Positions 1 to 5,217 of a stretch of 7,552 nucleotides of DNA are shown piece after piece. Origin of the DNA: Anaerolineales bacterium (GTDB taxonomy: Bacteria > Chloroflexota > Anaerolineae > Anaerolineales > UBA4823). Positions within the stretch are counted from its first letter, which is position 1. Each line of letters starts with the position of its first letter. A program made the translations under genes and the position numbers. The stretch covers positions 1 to 7,552 of the forward strand of contig JAQUAE010000076.1 in NCBI GenBank assembly GCA_028687395.1, in the 5' to 3' direction. The notes below the pieces were generated by a model. The model was given only the letters and a program-made list of their open reading frames with translations, was not told the DNA's origin and searched no databases.

Positions 1-19
1 ACGGCGGGTGGACGAAAAC

Positions 20-48
20 TGGATGAGTAGAAAAGATTACAGTATAAT
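20..48 (+). promoter_or_regulatory. Candidate sigma-70-type promoter upstream of rpmJ
   Basis: A perfect TATAAT hexamer lies at 43-48. Seventeen bases upstream, at 20-25, is TGGATG, which matches the TTGACA consensus at only three positions. Transcription would begin near 54-56 and give a leader of about 50 bases before rpmJ. No extended -10 TGn motif is present. The preceding bases show no recognisable C-terminus: the frame from base 1 stops at 28-30 and does not resemble the end of infA or map. This could be an internal promoter for the alpha operon, but the weak -35 makes it uncertain. Confidence 0.4.
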
Positions 49-66
49 AGGAACTTCGGCTACAAT

Positions 67-83
67 CTGACCTGCAGGGTCAG
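67..83 (+). promoter_or_regulatory. Small hairpin in the rpmJ leader
   Basis: CTGACC at 67-72 is the exact reverse complement of GGTCAG at 78-83, with a five-base loop (TGCAG). The stem ends ten bases before the rpmJ Shine-Dalgarno stretch (about 93-98). It could affect translation initiation or be a ribosomal-protein binding site, but six base pairs can occur by chance and there is no comparative support here. Confidence 0.25.
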
Positions 84-105
84 TGAGCGCAAGAGGAGTA
101 TGGAC

Positions 106-219
106 ATGAAGGTATCATCTTCGGTTAAAAAACGCTGTTCGAAATGTAAGATCGTCAGACGCAAAGGGATTCTGTACGTGATTTGTACCAATCCAAAACA
201 TAAACAACGACAGGGATAA
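106..219 (+). CDS. rpmJ: 50S ribosomal protein L36
   Basis: This 37-residue protein is the small zinc-binding L36 of the large ribosomal subunit. The zinc ligands are visible as C11, C14, C27 and H32, the canonical spacing of the cysteine-containing L36 type, and the C-terminal PKHKQRQG is typical of the family. The length equals the usual 37 to 38 residues. The ATG at 106 is preferred to the in-frame ATG at 100 because GAGGAG at 93-98 sits seven bases from the first and only one base from the second, and because family members begin MKV. It is the first gene of the visible cluster and lies six bases before rpsM, the usual arrangement. The whole call rests on residue-level family resemblance and is very secure. 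Confidence 0.97.
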   Translation: MKVSSSVKKRCSKCKIVRRKGILYVICTNPKHKQRQG

Positions 220-225
220 ACGGAT

Positions 226-615
226 ATGGCTCGTATTGAAGGCGTTGATCTACCGCGCAACAAGCGCATCGAAGTCGGATTGACCTATATCTACGGCATT
301 GGCAACCCGCGCGCCCAGCAAATCCTTGCGGATACCAAGATCAATCCGGACACCCGCATCAAGGATCTGACGGATGCCGAGGTAGCACTGCTGCGTGAGT
401 ACATCTCGCAGAACTACCAGGTGGAGGGCGATCTGCGCCGCGAGGTGCAGATGAACATCAAGCGCCTGATCGAAATCGGCAGCTACCGCGGGCTGCGCCA
501 TCGTCGCAACCTGCCTCTGCGCGGCCAGCGCACGCGCACCAACGCGCGCACGCGTAAAGGCCCCAAGAAGACGGTTGCCGGTCGTGGCCGCCGCCGCGGG
601 GCGAAGAAAAAGTAA
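226..615 (+). CDS. rpsM: 30S ribosomal protein S13
   Basis: S13 sits in the head of the small subunit, where it contacts 5S/L5 bridges and P-site tRNA. The protein has 129 residues, slightly above the usual 118 to 126. It begins MARIEGVDLP and carries the helix-two-turn-helix region (residues about 14-60). The highly conserved RGLRHRRNLPLRGQRTRTNARTRKG signature is at residues 88-112, followed by a basic tail ending GAKKK that reaches toward tRNA. It starts six bases after rpmJ, with only a weak purine-rich Shine-Dalgarno (AGGGA, 212-216) overlapping the rpmJ end, which suggests translational coupling. A gap of 113 bases separates it from rpsK. Confidence 0.97.
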   Translation: MARIEGVDLPRNKRIEVGLTYIYGIGNPRAQQILADTKINPDTRIKDLTDAEVALLREYISQNYQVEGDLRREVQMNIKRLIEIGSYRGLRHRRNLPLRGQRTRTNARTRKGPKKTVAGRGRRRGAKKK

Positions 616-728
616 TCTCCGGTGTGTTTCTGTGGGACAGCTTGGGTTCCTTCCTCCCAGCGGCTGGCTGCTCCCGGGTGCTCTACCGGCTAGGTTCAGG
701 TTCAGTTTTGATATGCATGTGAGGTGTT

Positions 729-1130
729 ATGGCTCAAAGTGTGCGTAGTGTACGGCGCAAGTCGACACGAAAAATCAAGCGGACAATATCATCAGGCCAG
801 ATCCATGTCCTGGCTACCTTCAATAACACGATTATTACGGTAACCGACATGGAGGGCAACACGCTTGCCTGGGGCAGCGCCGGCTCGGCCGGTTTCAAAG
901 GGTCGCGCAAGAGCACCCCATTTGCCGCCCGCATGGCAACCGAACAAGCAGTGAAAGCCGCCATGGCGATGGGCTTGCAAGAAGCGCAGGTGTTCGTCAA
1001 GGGTCCTGGACCTGGACGGGAAGCCTCCATCCGCGCCGTGCAGGCTGCAGGATTGAAAATCACGGCCATCGCCGATATCACCCCGGTCCCGCACAACGGT
1101 TGCCGGCCGCCCAAGAAGCGGCGCGTCTAG
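729..1130 (+). CDS. rpsK: 30S ribosomal protein S11
   Basis: S11 is a platform protein of the small subunit that helps shape the mRNA exit channel with S7. The 133-residue product has the core HVLATFNNTIITVTD (residues 26-40), the GFKGSRKSTPFAA segment (55-67), the KGPGPGREASIRA segment (91-103, usually KGPGSGREA) and the C-terminal PHNGCRPPKKRRV (121-133), all diagnostic of the family. The start ATG has a good Shine-Dalgarno, GAGGTG at 721-726. The N-terminus is basic and slightly longer than in short-form S11. The stop is TAG. Its place between rpsM and rpsD is standard for the alpha operon. Confidence 0.97.
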   Translation: MAQSVRSVRRKSTRKIKRTISSGQIHVLATFNNTIITVTDMEGNTLAWGSAGSAGFKGSRKSTPFAARMATEQAVKAAMAMGLQEAQVFVKGPGPGREASIRAVQAAGLKITAIADITPVPHNGCRPPKKRRV

Positions 1131-1138
1131 GGCGTGCT

Positions 1139-1176
1139 TGATCTCGGGCAGATCAGTTGAAGTGGCTTGTGGCCAC
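1139..1176 (+). promoter_or_regulatory. Two adjacent hairpins in the rpsK-rpsD gap
   Basis: TGATCT at 1139-1144 pairs with AGATCA at 1150-1155 around a CGGGC loop. GTGGC at 1162-1166 pairs with GCCAC at 1172-1176 around TTGTG. The two stems lie side by side just after the rpsK stop and upstream of rpsD. S4 autoregulates through leader RNA in both E. coli and Bacillus, so a leader role is conceivable, but no known S4 leader consensus is recognised and both stems are short. Confidence 0.25.
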
Positions 1177-1215
1177 ACGGAATGGAATTTAAGGAAGGAT
1201 TTGGTCAGATAGCAT

Positions 1216-1854
1216 ATGGCTAAATATCGTGATCCAGTTTGTAAATTGTGCCGGCGCGAAGGTGAGAAGCTGTTCTTGAAAGGCGAACGCTGCTTCACAC
1301 CCAAATGCGCCTTCGACCGCCGCGGGTACGCCCCGGGGCAACATGGTAAAAGTTCCCAATTCAGCCGCAGACGCGTGTCGGACTACAACCGCCAGTTGCG
1401 CGCCAAGCAAAAGGCGCGCCGTGTCTACGGCATCCTGGAGAAACAGTTTCGCCGGTATCATGGCGAATCCTTGAAACGCCGCGGCCTGACCGGCTTGAAC
1501 CTGCTGCAAATCCTCGAGACGCGCCTGGACAACGTCATCTATCGCCTGGGCTATGCGAGCAGCCGGGCCGAAGCGCGCTTGCTGGTGACTCATGGCCACT
1601 TCATGGTCAACGGTCGCCGCACCGACATTCCCTCCATGATCCTTGGCGCTGGAGACACCCTCCAGGTTCGCGAGGAGGCGCGCACGCGGCCTTACTTCAA
1701 GGATTTGAGCGCGGTGGCGGAAGAACGCAATCCCGCTCCCTGGTTGGACCGCGAGCTGAAGACATTATCGGGTACCGTTTTACGCCTGCCTGAACGTTCT
1801 GAGATCGACGGCAATCTGCAGGAACAGCTCATAGTCGAATACTACTCACGGTAA
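1216..1854 (+). CDS. rpsD: 30S ribosomal protein S4
   Basis: S4 binds 16S rRNA early in small-subunit assembly and contributes to decoding accuracy and mRNA unwinding. The product has 212 residues, close to the usual 200 to 209. It has the zinc-finger form of the N-terminus, with C9, C12, C26 and C31, as in Thermus S4, then FDRRGYAPGQHG (33-44). The S4 RNA-binding domain spans about residues 103-165, with RLDNVIYRLGYASSRAEARLLV at its start. The C-terminal EQLIVEYYSR is typical. A TAG stop lies in frame at 1210-1212, so the ATG at 1216 is the only sensible start, yet the nearest strong Shine-Dalgarno-like stretch (AAGGAAGG, 1191-1198) is about 17 bases away. The gene lies between rpsK and rpoA, as in many non-Bacillus phyla. 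Confidence 0.97.
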   Translation: MAKYRDPVCKLCRREGEKLFLKGERCFTPKCAFDRRGYAPGQHGKSSQFSRRRVSDYNRQLRAKQKARRVYGILEKQFRRYHGESLKRRGLTGLNLLQILETRLDNVIYRLGYASSRAEARLLVTHGHFMVNGRRTDIPSMILGAGDTLQVREEARTRPYFKDLSAVAEERNPAPWLDRELKTLSGTVLRLPERSEIDGNLQEQLIVEYYSR

Positions 1855-1864
1855 TCGATGGTTG

Positions 1865-1914
1865 CGCGTACGGATTTGAACCGAAGTGATATCCAAAATT
1901 GTCATATGTACGTG
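1865..1914 (+). promoter_or_regulatory. Candidate folded leader before rpoA
   Basis: An outer stem pairs 1865-1871 (CGCGTAC) with 1908-1914 (GTACGTG), seven pairs including one G-U. A second stem pairs GGAT at 1872-1875 with ATCC at 1891-1894 and stacks directly on it. The remaining A/T-rich 1895-1907 would be unpaired. The element sits between the rpsD stop and the rpoA Shine-Dalgarno at 1930. It may be a ribosomal-protein leader or chance pairing; there is no comparative evidence. Confidence 0.25.
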
Positions 1915-1929
1915 TTAAAACGTGGGGAT

Positions 1930-1936
1930 GAGGTGA
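1930..1936 (+). promoter_or_regulatory. Ribosome binding site fixing the rpoA GTG start
   Basis: GAGGTGA at 1930-1936 matches the anti-Shine-Dalgarno core well and ends three bases before GTG at 1940. The next in-frame candidate, ATG at 1958, has no purine-rich stretch at a usable distance, so the GTG is preferred. Confidence 0.7.
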
Positions 1937-1939
1937 ACC

Positions 1940-2911
1940 GTGATTGGCTTAAGTAGTATGGTAACGCCGAAGATTGAAAGAGAAGCTGAGGCGCGAAACT
2001 ATGGCAAGTTCGTCATCAGCCCGCTCGAGCGTGGATATGGCGTGACGTTGGGCAACGCGCTGCGCCGCGTCCTGCTCTCCTCGCTGGAGGGCGCAGCCGT
2101 GACATCCATCCGTATTGCGGACGTTCAGCATGAATTTACCGACATCCCAGGCGTGCGCGAGGATGTCATCCATGTCATGCTGCAGATCAAACAGTTGCGC
2201 ATGCGCCTCTTCGGCGCAGACACGGCGCGATTGCACCTTGAAGTGCGCGGCAGCGGCGTGGTCACCGCGGCAGATATCATCGCCCCGCCGGAGGTGGAGA
2301 TCATCAACCCGGATCTCTTCCTGTTCACGGTGGACGATAGCAAAGCTGACCTGGAAATCGAGCTGAACGTCGAGCGCGGGCGGGGTTATTCTCCGGCCGA
2401 CGATCGCACCGGTCGCCTGCCCATCGGCGAGATGCCGGTGGACGCGATTTACAGCCCGGTGCGGCGGGTCAACTGGAACGTGGGCAACGCCCGCGTCGGC
2501 CAGAGCACGAACTACGACCGCCTGGTATTGGAAATCTGGACGGATGGGACGTCCGGTCCTGAGGAAGCCTTGAGCACCAGCGCAAAGATCCTCATCGACC
2601 ACCTGCGTCACGTGGCAGGGATCAGCGAGGAGATGCTGGCAACCATCGCCGAAGAAGAAGTGGAAGGCAGCCGCCTGACCAGCGAGATGATCGAAACGCC
2701 GATCGAAAACCTGGACTTATCCGTGCGCGTTTTCAATTCGCTCAAACGCACCGGCATCACTACGGTGGGCGAGGTGTTAGAGCTGTTGGAGAAGGGTGAC
2801 GAAGCGGTGATGTCCATCCGCAACTTCGGCGAGAAGAGCCTGGAAGAATTGCGCCAGAAGATGAGCGAGAAGGGCTATCTGAAGGACGAAAGCGACGAGG
2901 AAGTGGAGTAA
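1940..2911 (+). CDS. rpoA: DNA-directed RNA polymerase subunit alpha
   Basis: The alpha subunit dimerises to nucleate assembly of RNA polymerase and its C-terminal domain binds promoter UP elements and activators. The 323-residue product matches the usual 310 to 330. The N-terminal assembly domain (about residues 10-240) has ERGYGVTLGNALRRVLLSS at 30-48, the conserved dimerisation and core-contact segment. The C-terminal domain (about 252-317) has LSVRVFNSLKRTGI with R263 at the position of the DNA-contacting R265 of E. coli, and RNFGEKSLEEL starting at R294, with N295, the usual DNA-binding loop. It ends with an acidic tail. Translation starts at GTG. The stop is six bases before rplQ, whose ribosome binding site lies in the last rpoA codons, so the two are probably coupled. 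Confidence 0.98.
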   Translation: MIGLSSMVTPKIEREAEARNYGKFVISPLERGYGVTLGNALRRVLLSSLEGAAVTSIRIADVQHEFTDIPGVREDVIHVMLQIKQLRMRLFGADTARLHLEVRGSGVVTAADIIAPPEVEIINPDLFLFTVDDSKADLEIELNVERGRGYSPADDRTGRLPIGEMPVDAIYSPVRRVNWNVGNARVGQSTNYDRLVLEIWTDGTSGPEEALSTSAKILIDHLRHVAGISEEMLATIAEEEVEGSRLTSEMIETPIENLDLSVRVFNSLKRTGITTVGEVLELLEKGDEAVMSIRNFGEKSLEELRQKMSEKGYLKDESDEEVE

Positions 2912-2917
2912 ATCGAG

Positions 2918-3295
2918 ATGCGACATGGAATTGTTGGAAAAAGGCTGAGCCGGTCGAAGGACCACCGCACCGCTTTACGCCGGAACCTGATCAAGGGGCT
3001 CTTCGAACACGAGCGAATTCAAACCACGCGCACAAAGGCCGAAGCTGTTCGCGGTCAGGCCGAGCGCATGATCACCCTGGCCAAGCGCGGCAACGCTGCG
3101 GGCGACGCCAAAGCAGTATACGCCCGCCGGCTGGCTGCTGCCCGCCTGGGCGACCCGGCGACAGTCAAAAAACTGTTCGACGACATCGCTCCTCGCTTCG
3201 AGAATCGCGCCGGCGGGTACACTCGCATCGTCAAGATCGGTCCTCGCCAGGGCGACTCGGCTGAGATGGTGTTGTTGGAGTTGGTGGAAGATTAG
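2918..3295 (+). CDS. rplQ: 50S ribosomal protein L17
   Basis: L17 is a large-subunit protein near the peptide exit tunnel rim. The 125-residue product begins MRHGIVGKRLSRSKDHRTALRRNL and contains LFEHERIQTTRTKAEAVR (residues 28-45) and MITLAKRG (51-58), the family hallmarks. The end, DSAEMVLLELVED, is also typical. The length is within the usual 116 to 130. GGAG at 2905-2908, inside the end of rpoA, is the likely ribosome binding site for the ATG at 2918. The stop is TAG. It closes the classical alpha operon; a 60-base gap then leads to truA. Confidence 0.97.
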   Translation: MRHGIVGKRLSRSKDHRTALRRNLIKGLFEHERIQTTRTKAEAVRGQAERMITLAKRGNAAGDAKAVYARRLAAARLGDPATVKKLFDDIAPRFENRAGGYTRIVKIGPRQGDSAEMVLLELVED

Positions 3296-3324
3296 AGTCG
3301 TGGTTCGATAATCGGATTCAGCGA

Positions 3325-3338
3325 CCGGCCTGAGCCGG
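3325..3338 (+). promoter_or_regulatory. Short GC hairpin between rplQ and truA
   Basis: CCGGC at 3325-3329 pairs with GCCGG at 3334-3338 around the four-base loop CTGA. There is no run of T after it, so it is not a normal intrinsic terminator. It may be a weak attenuating or leader hairpin at the end of the alpha operon, or chance in GC-rich DNA. Confidence 0.2.
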
Positions 3339-3355
3339 CACTGATGACGGTTTGA

Positions 3356-4150
3356 ATGGCACGTTACCAGGTTATTCTCGCCTACGATGGCGCCCGCTAC
3401 CAGGGCTTTCAGAGACAAGCCGGGCATTCGAATTCGCCCAGCGTGCAGGCAGCCATAGAAGCAGCCCTGCGCAAGTTGGGCTGGAGCGGGCGCAGCCTTC
3501 TGGCAGCCGGGCGAACGGACACCGGTGTGCATGCCCTCGGGCAGGTGATCGCTTTCGACCTGGAGTGGGCTCATACCCTCCAGCAGTTGCGCGAGGCGCT
3601 CAACGCCAACCTGCCGGATGACATCGCCGCTCGAGAGGCGCGCCAGGTCCGGCCGAATTTTCACCCGCGCTACGATGCGCTGGCGCGCCGCTACCGTTAC
3701 CGCCTCTTCTGTGCTGAGGTGCGCCACCCTCTCGAGGAGCGCTATGCCTGGCGGGTGTGGCCGGCAGTGAGCGTGGACAGGATGCACCAGGCCGCCAGCC
3801 TGCTGGTCGGCGTTCACGATTTCGCTTCCTTCGGCACACCGCCGCGGCGGGGCGGCAGGACGATCCGTGAGGTCCTCGCAGCCGCCTGGAAGCCGGGCGC
3901 AGAAGTTTGGGGCGTGGCCTGCTGGGAGTTCGATATCCTGGCAGATGGCTTCCTCTACCGCATGGTGCGCCGCCTGGTGAACGCGCTGGTGGAGATCGGT
4001 CAGGGCAAGCAAGAAGTGAGCTGGATGGAGCAGTTGCTGCTCACGCCGCAACCTCATCCCATCCAGGGCTTGGCGCCGGCGCAAGGCTTAACCCTCGTGG
4101 AGGTGCTCTACCCGCCCGGTCCGGGCGAAGGGCTGGCGCCTGCGGAATAA
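3356..4150 (+). CDS. truA: tRNA pseudouridine(38-40) synthase TruA
   Basis: TruA isomerises uridines 38, 39 and 40 in the anticodon stem-loop of many tRNAs. The 264-residue product has the usual family length (about 245 to 270). The N-terminus, YQVILAYDGARYQGFQRQ, is typical. The catalytic motif AGRTDTGVHALGQV starts at residue 51, and the nucleophilic aspartate is D55. The second half has ARRYRYRLF, VGVHDFASF with the downstream RTIREV segment, and DGFLYRMVRRLVNALVEIGQGK, the conserved C-terminal block. The start ATG has only a weak ribosome binding site (GACGG, about 3346-3350). The gene lies between rplQ and rplM as in Bacillus, but without the ECF-transporter genes (cbiO, ecfT) found there. 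Confidence 0.96.
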   Translation: MARYQVILAYDGARYQGFQRQAGHSNSPSVQAAIEAALRKLGWSGRSLLAAGRTDTGVHALGQVIAFDLEWAHTLQQLREALNANLPDDIAAREARQVRPNFHPRYDALARRYRYRLFCAEVRHPLEERYAWRVWPAVSVDRMHQAASLLVGVHDFASFGTPPRRGGRTIREVLAAAWKPGAEVWGVACWEFDILADGFLYRMVRRLVNALVEIGQGKQEVSWMEQLLLTPQPHPIQGLAPAQGLTLVEVLYPPGPGEGLAPAE

Positions 4151-4167
4151 CGCATTTGCTGGAATGA

Positions 4168-4188
4168 TTGACCTGAGTCAACAAGGTC
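4168..4188 (+). promoter_or_regulatory. Two mutually exclusive stems in the rplM leader
   Basis: TTGAC at 4168-4172 can pair with GTCAA at 4177-4181 around a CTGA loop. Alternatively, GACCT at 4170-4174 can pair with AGGTC at 4184-4188. The two stems share 4170-4172, so only one can form at a time. They lie between the truA stop and the rplM ribosome binding site. L13 leaders are known regulatory RNAs in other phyla, but no known consensus is recognised here and each stem is only five pairs. Confidence 0.25.
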
Positions 4189-4195
4189 TGTATGT

Positions 4196-4203
4196 AGAGA
4201 GGA
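4196..4203 (+). promoter_or_regulatory. Ribosome binding site fixing the rplM GTG start
   Basis: AGAGAGGA ends five bases before GTG at 4209. The upstream in-frame ATG at 4164 has no comparable site and would add fifteen residues not seen in the family, so 4209 is the chosen start. Confidence 0.7.
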
Positions 4204-4208
4204 TTGAC

Positions 4209-4637
4209 GTGGAAAAGACATTTTATCCAAAAGCTGACGACATCACCCAGGAATGGGTCCTGGTGGATGCCACAGACCATAACCTTGGCCGTCTGGCCAC
4301 CCGGATTGCCAGCCTGTTACTTGGCAAGCACAAACCCAACTTCACCCCGGGTGTGGAGATGGGCGATTCGGTGGTGGTGGTGAACGCTGAGAAGATCCAG
4401 GTTACCGGGAAGAAGATGGAGGAGAAGTTCTATTACCGCCATTCCCAGTACCCGGGTGGTTTGACGACCACCAGCTTGCGCCAGATGCTGGCCAAGCACC
4501 CAGAGCGGGTTATTCAGAGCGCGGTGTGGGGGATGTTGCCCCACAATTCGTTCGGGCGGCGTTTGTTGCGCAATCTCAAGGTCTACGCCGGTCCCGAACA
4601 CCCGCATCAGGCTCAGAGCCCCAAGCCTCTCGCATAA
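4209..4637 (+). CDS. rplM: 50S ribosomal protein L13
   Basis: L13 is an early-assembly protein of the large subunit. From the GTG at 4209 the product has 142 residues, exactly the common family length. It contains EWVLVDATDHNLGRLATRIA (residues 15-34), LLGKHKPNFTP (37-47), VVNAEKIQVTGKK (57-69), YYRHSQYPGGL (75-85), KHPERVIQSAVWGMLPHN (96-113) and the hallmark LKVYAGPEHPHQAQ (123-136). Typical homologues start MKTY or similar, followed by an E-W/RKWYVIDA block, in register with this start. The stop codon TAA at 4635-4637 overlaps the ribosome binding site of rpsI, so the pair is translationally coupled, as in most bacteria. Confidence 0.96.
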   Translation: MEKTFYPKADDITQEWVLVDATDHNLGRLATRIASLLLGKHKPNFTPGVEMGDSVVVVNAEKIQVTGKKMEEKFYYRHSQYPGGLTTTSLRQMLAKHPERVIQSAVWGMLPHNSFGRRLLRNLKVYAGPEHPHQAQSPKPLA

Positions 4638-4648
4638 GGAGAACGGTT

Positions 4649-5044
4649 GTGTCTGTAAATTACTACGAAGGAATCGGACGTCGGAAAGAAAGCTCCGCCC
4701 GCGTTCGTATCATGGCGGGGAGCGGTAATTTTATCGTCAACGACAAGCCCATCGAGGAGTATTTCCCTCGCCTGGGCGACGCGGTGCGCATATTCGAGGC
4801 GCTCGAGGCGGCTGGCGAAGATCGCAAGCAGCTCGACATCACCGTCGTGGTGCGTGGCGGAGGCGTCACTGGGCAGGCTTCTGCGGTGCAGTTGGGCGTG
4901 GCGCGTGCTCTGGTTGCCATGAACCCGGATTACGTCCCGGCGATGCGCAAAGGCGGTTTTCTCACCCGCGATGCGCGCATCAAGGAACGTAAGAAGCCCG
5001 GCCTCAAGCGCGCCCGCAAAGCGCCGACCTACACCAAGCGCTAA
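4649..5044 (+). CDS. rpsI: 30S ribosomal protein S9
   Basis: S9 lies in the head of the small subunit, and its basic C-terminal tail reaches the P-site tRNA anticodon stem. From GTG at 4649 the product has 131 residues, the usual size. It begins MSVNYYEGIGRRKESSARVR, with the invariant GRRKxSxARVR motif, then GSGNFIVNDKPIEEYF (25-40), VRGGGVTGQASAVQLGVARAL (69-89) and LTRDARIKERKKPGLKRARK (105-124). The last residue is the conserved arginine of the TKR end. AAGGAG at 4636-4641 is seven bases before the GTG. The frame is open well upstream into rplM, but the family N-terminus and the ribosome binding site both place the start here. Confidence 0.97.
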   Translation: MSVNYYEGIGRRKESSARVRIMAGSGNFIVNDKPIEEYFPRLGDAVRIFEALEAAGEDRKQLDITVVVRGGGVTGQASAVQLGVARALVAMNPDYVPAMRKGGFLTRDARIKERKKPGLKRARKAPTYTKR

Positions 5045-5057
5045 ACCAGCGCCCAAG

Positions 5058-5080
5058 GCGAGCGTGCGCTTCTCGCTCGC
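5058..5080 (+). terminator. GC-rich hairpin after rpsI, possible terminator
   Basis: GCGAGCG at 5058-5064 pairs perfectly with CGCTCGC at 5074-5080 around a nine-base loop, starting 13 bases after the rpsI stop. It is the strongest stem found in any gap of the window. It is followed by AACCCTCATG rather than a T-tract, so it is not a standard intrinsic terminator; it could act with Rho, protect the 3' end of the ribosomal mRNA, or be incidental. The rest of the 173-base gap up to 5217 shows no clear promoter. Confidence 0.35.
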
Positions 5081-5217
5081 AACCCTCATGATCCATATCG
5101 AGGCGCGGAATCCGCTCAGGCGGTGTTCGTCAGAGCATCGCAAGTCCCAGCGAATTCGGCGCCTCTTCGATTTCCTGAACCGGCTTGTGTGATTTACCTG
5201 TAGCGGAAGGAACGAGC

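Noticed and set aside
661..704. On the minus strand the rpsM-rpsK gap reads like a tRNA D-arm (GGTAGAGCACCCGGG).
   Set aside because: No acceptor stem, anticodon arm or T-arm (GGTTCGA) follows at the right spacing, so it is not a tRNA; the resemblance is limited to about a dozen bases.
616..728. Weak inverted repeats and a GGTTCA direct repeat (693-704) in the rpsM-rpsK gap.
   Set aside because: The best stem is interrupted by a bulge and the repeat is only two copies of six bases; neither exceeds chance in GC-rich DNA.
1899..1904. TTGTCA before rpoA as a -35 box.
   Set aside because: No -10-like hexamer occurs 16 to 18 bases downstream; that region is GTGGGG-rich.
2975..4084. A long open frame of 369 codons on the minus strand opposite rplQ and truA.
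   Set aside because: It lies antisense to two clearly conserved genes, shows no recognisable domain, and arises from GC-rich codon bias on the coding strand.
3325..4181. The hairpins before truA and before rplM both have a CTGA loop, suggesting a shared regulatory element.
   Set aside because: Their stems are unrelated in sequence and a shared four-base loop is easily chance.
4164..4208. Longer rplM form starting at ATG 4164.
   Set aside because: It has no good ribosome binding site and adds fifteen residues absent from the L13 family; GTG 4209 has AGAGAGGA at ideal spacing.
5185..5217. Longer mazG form from TTG 5185.
   Set aside because: ATG 5218 has a strong, well-spaced AAGGA and begins right before the methylase domain, whereas TTG 5185 has no ribosome binding site.
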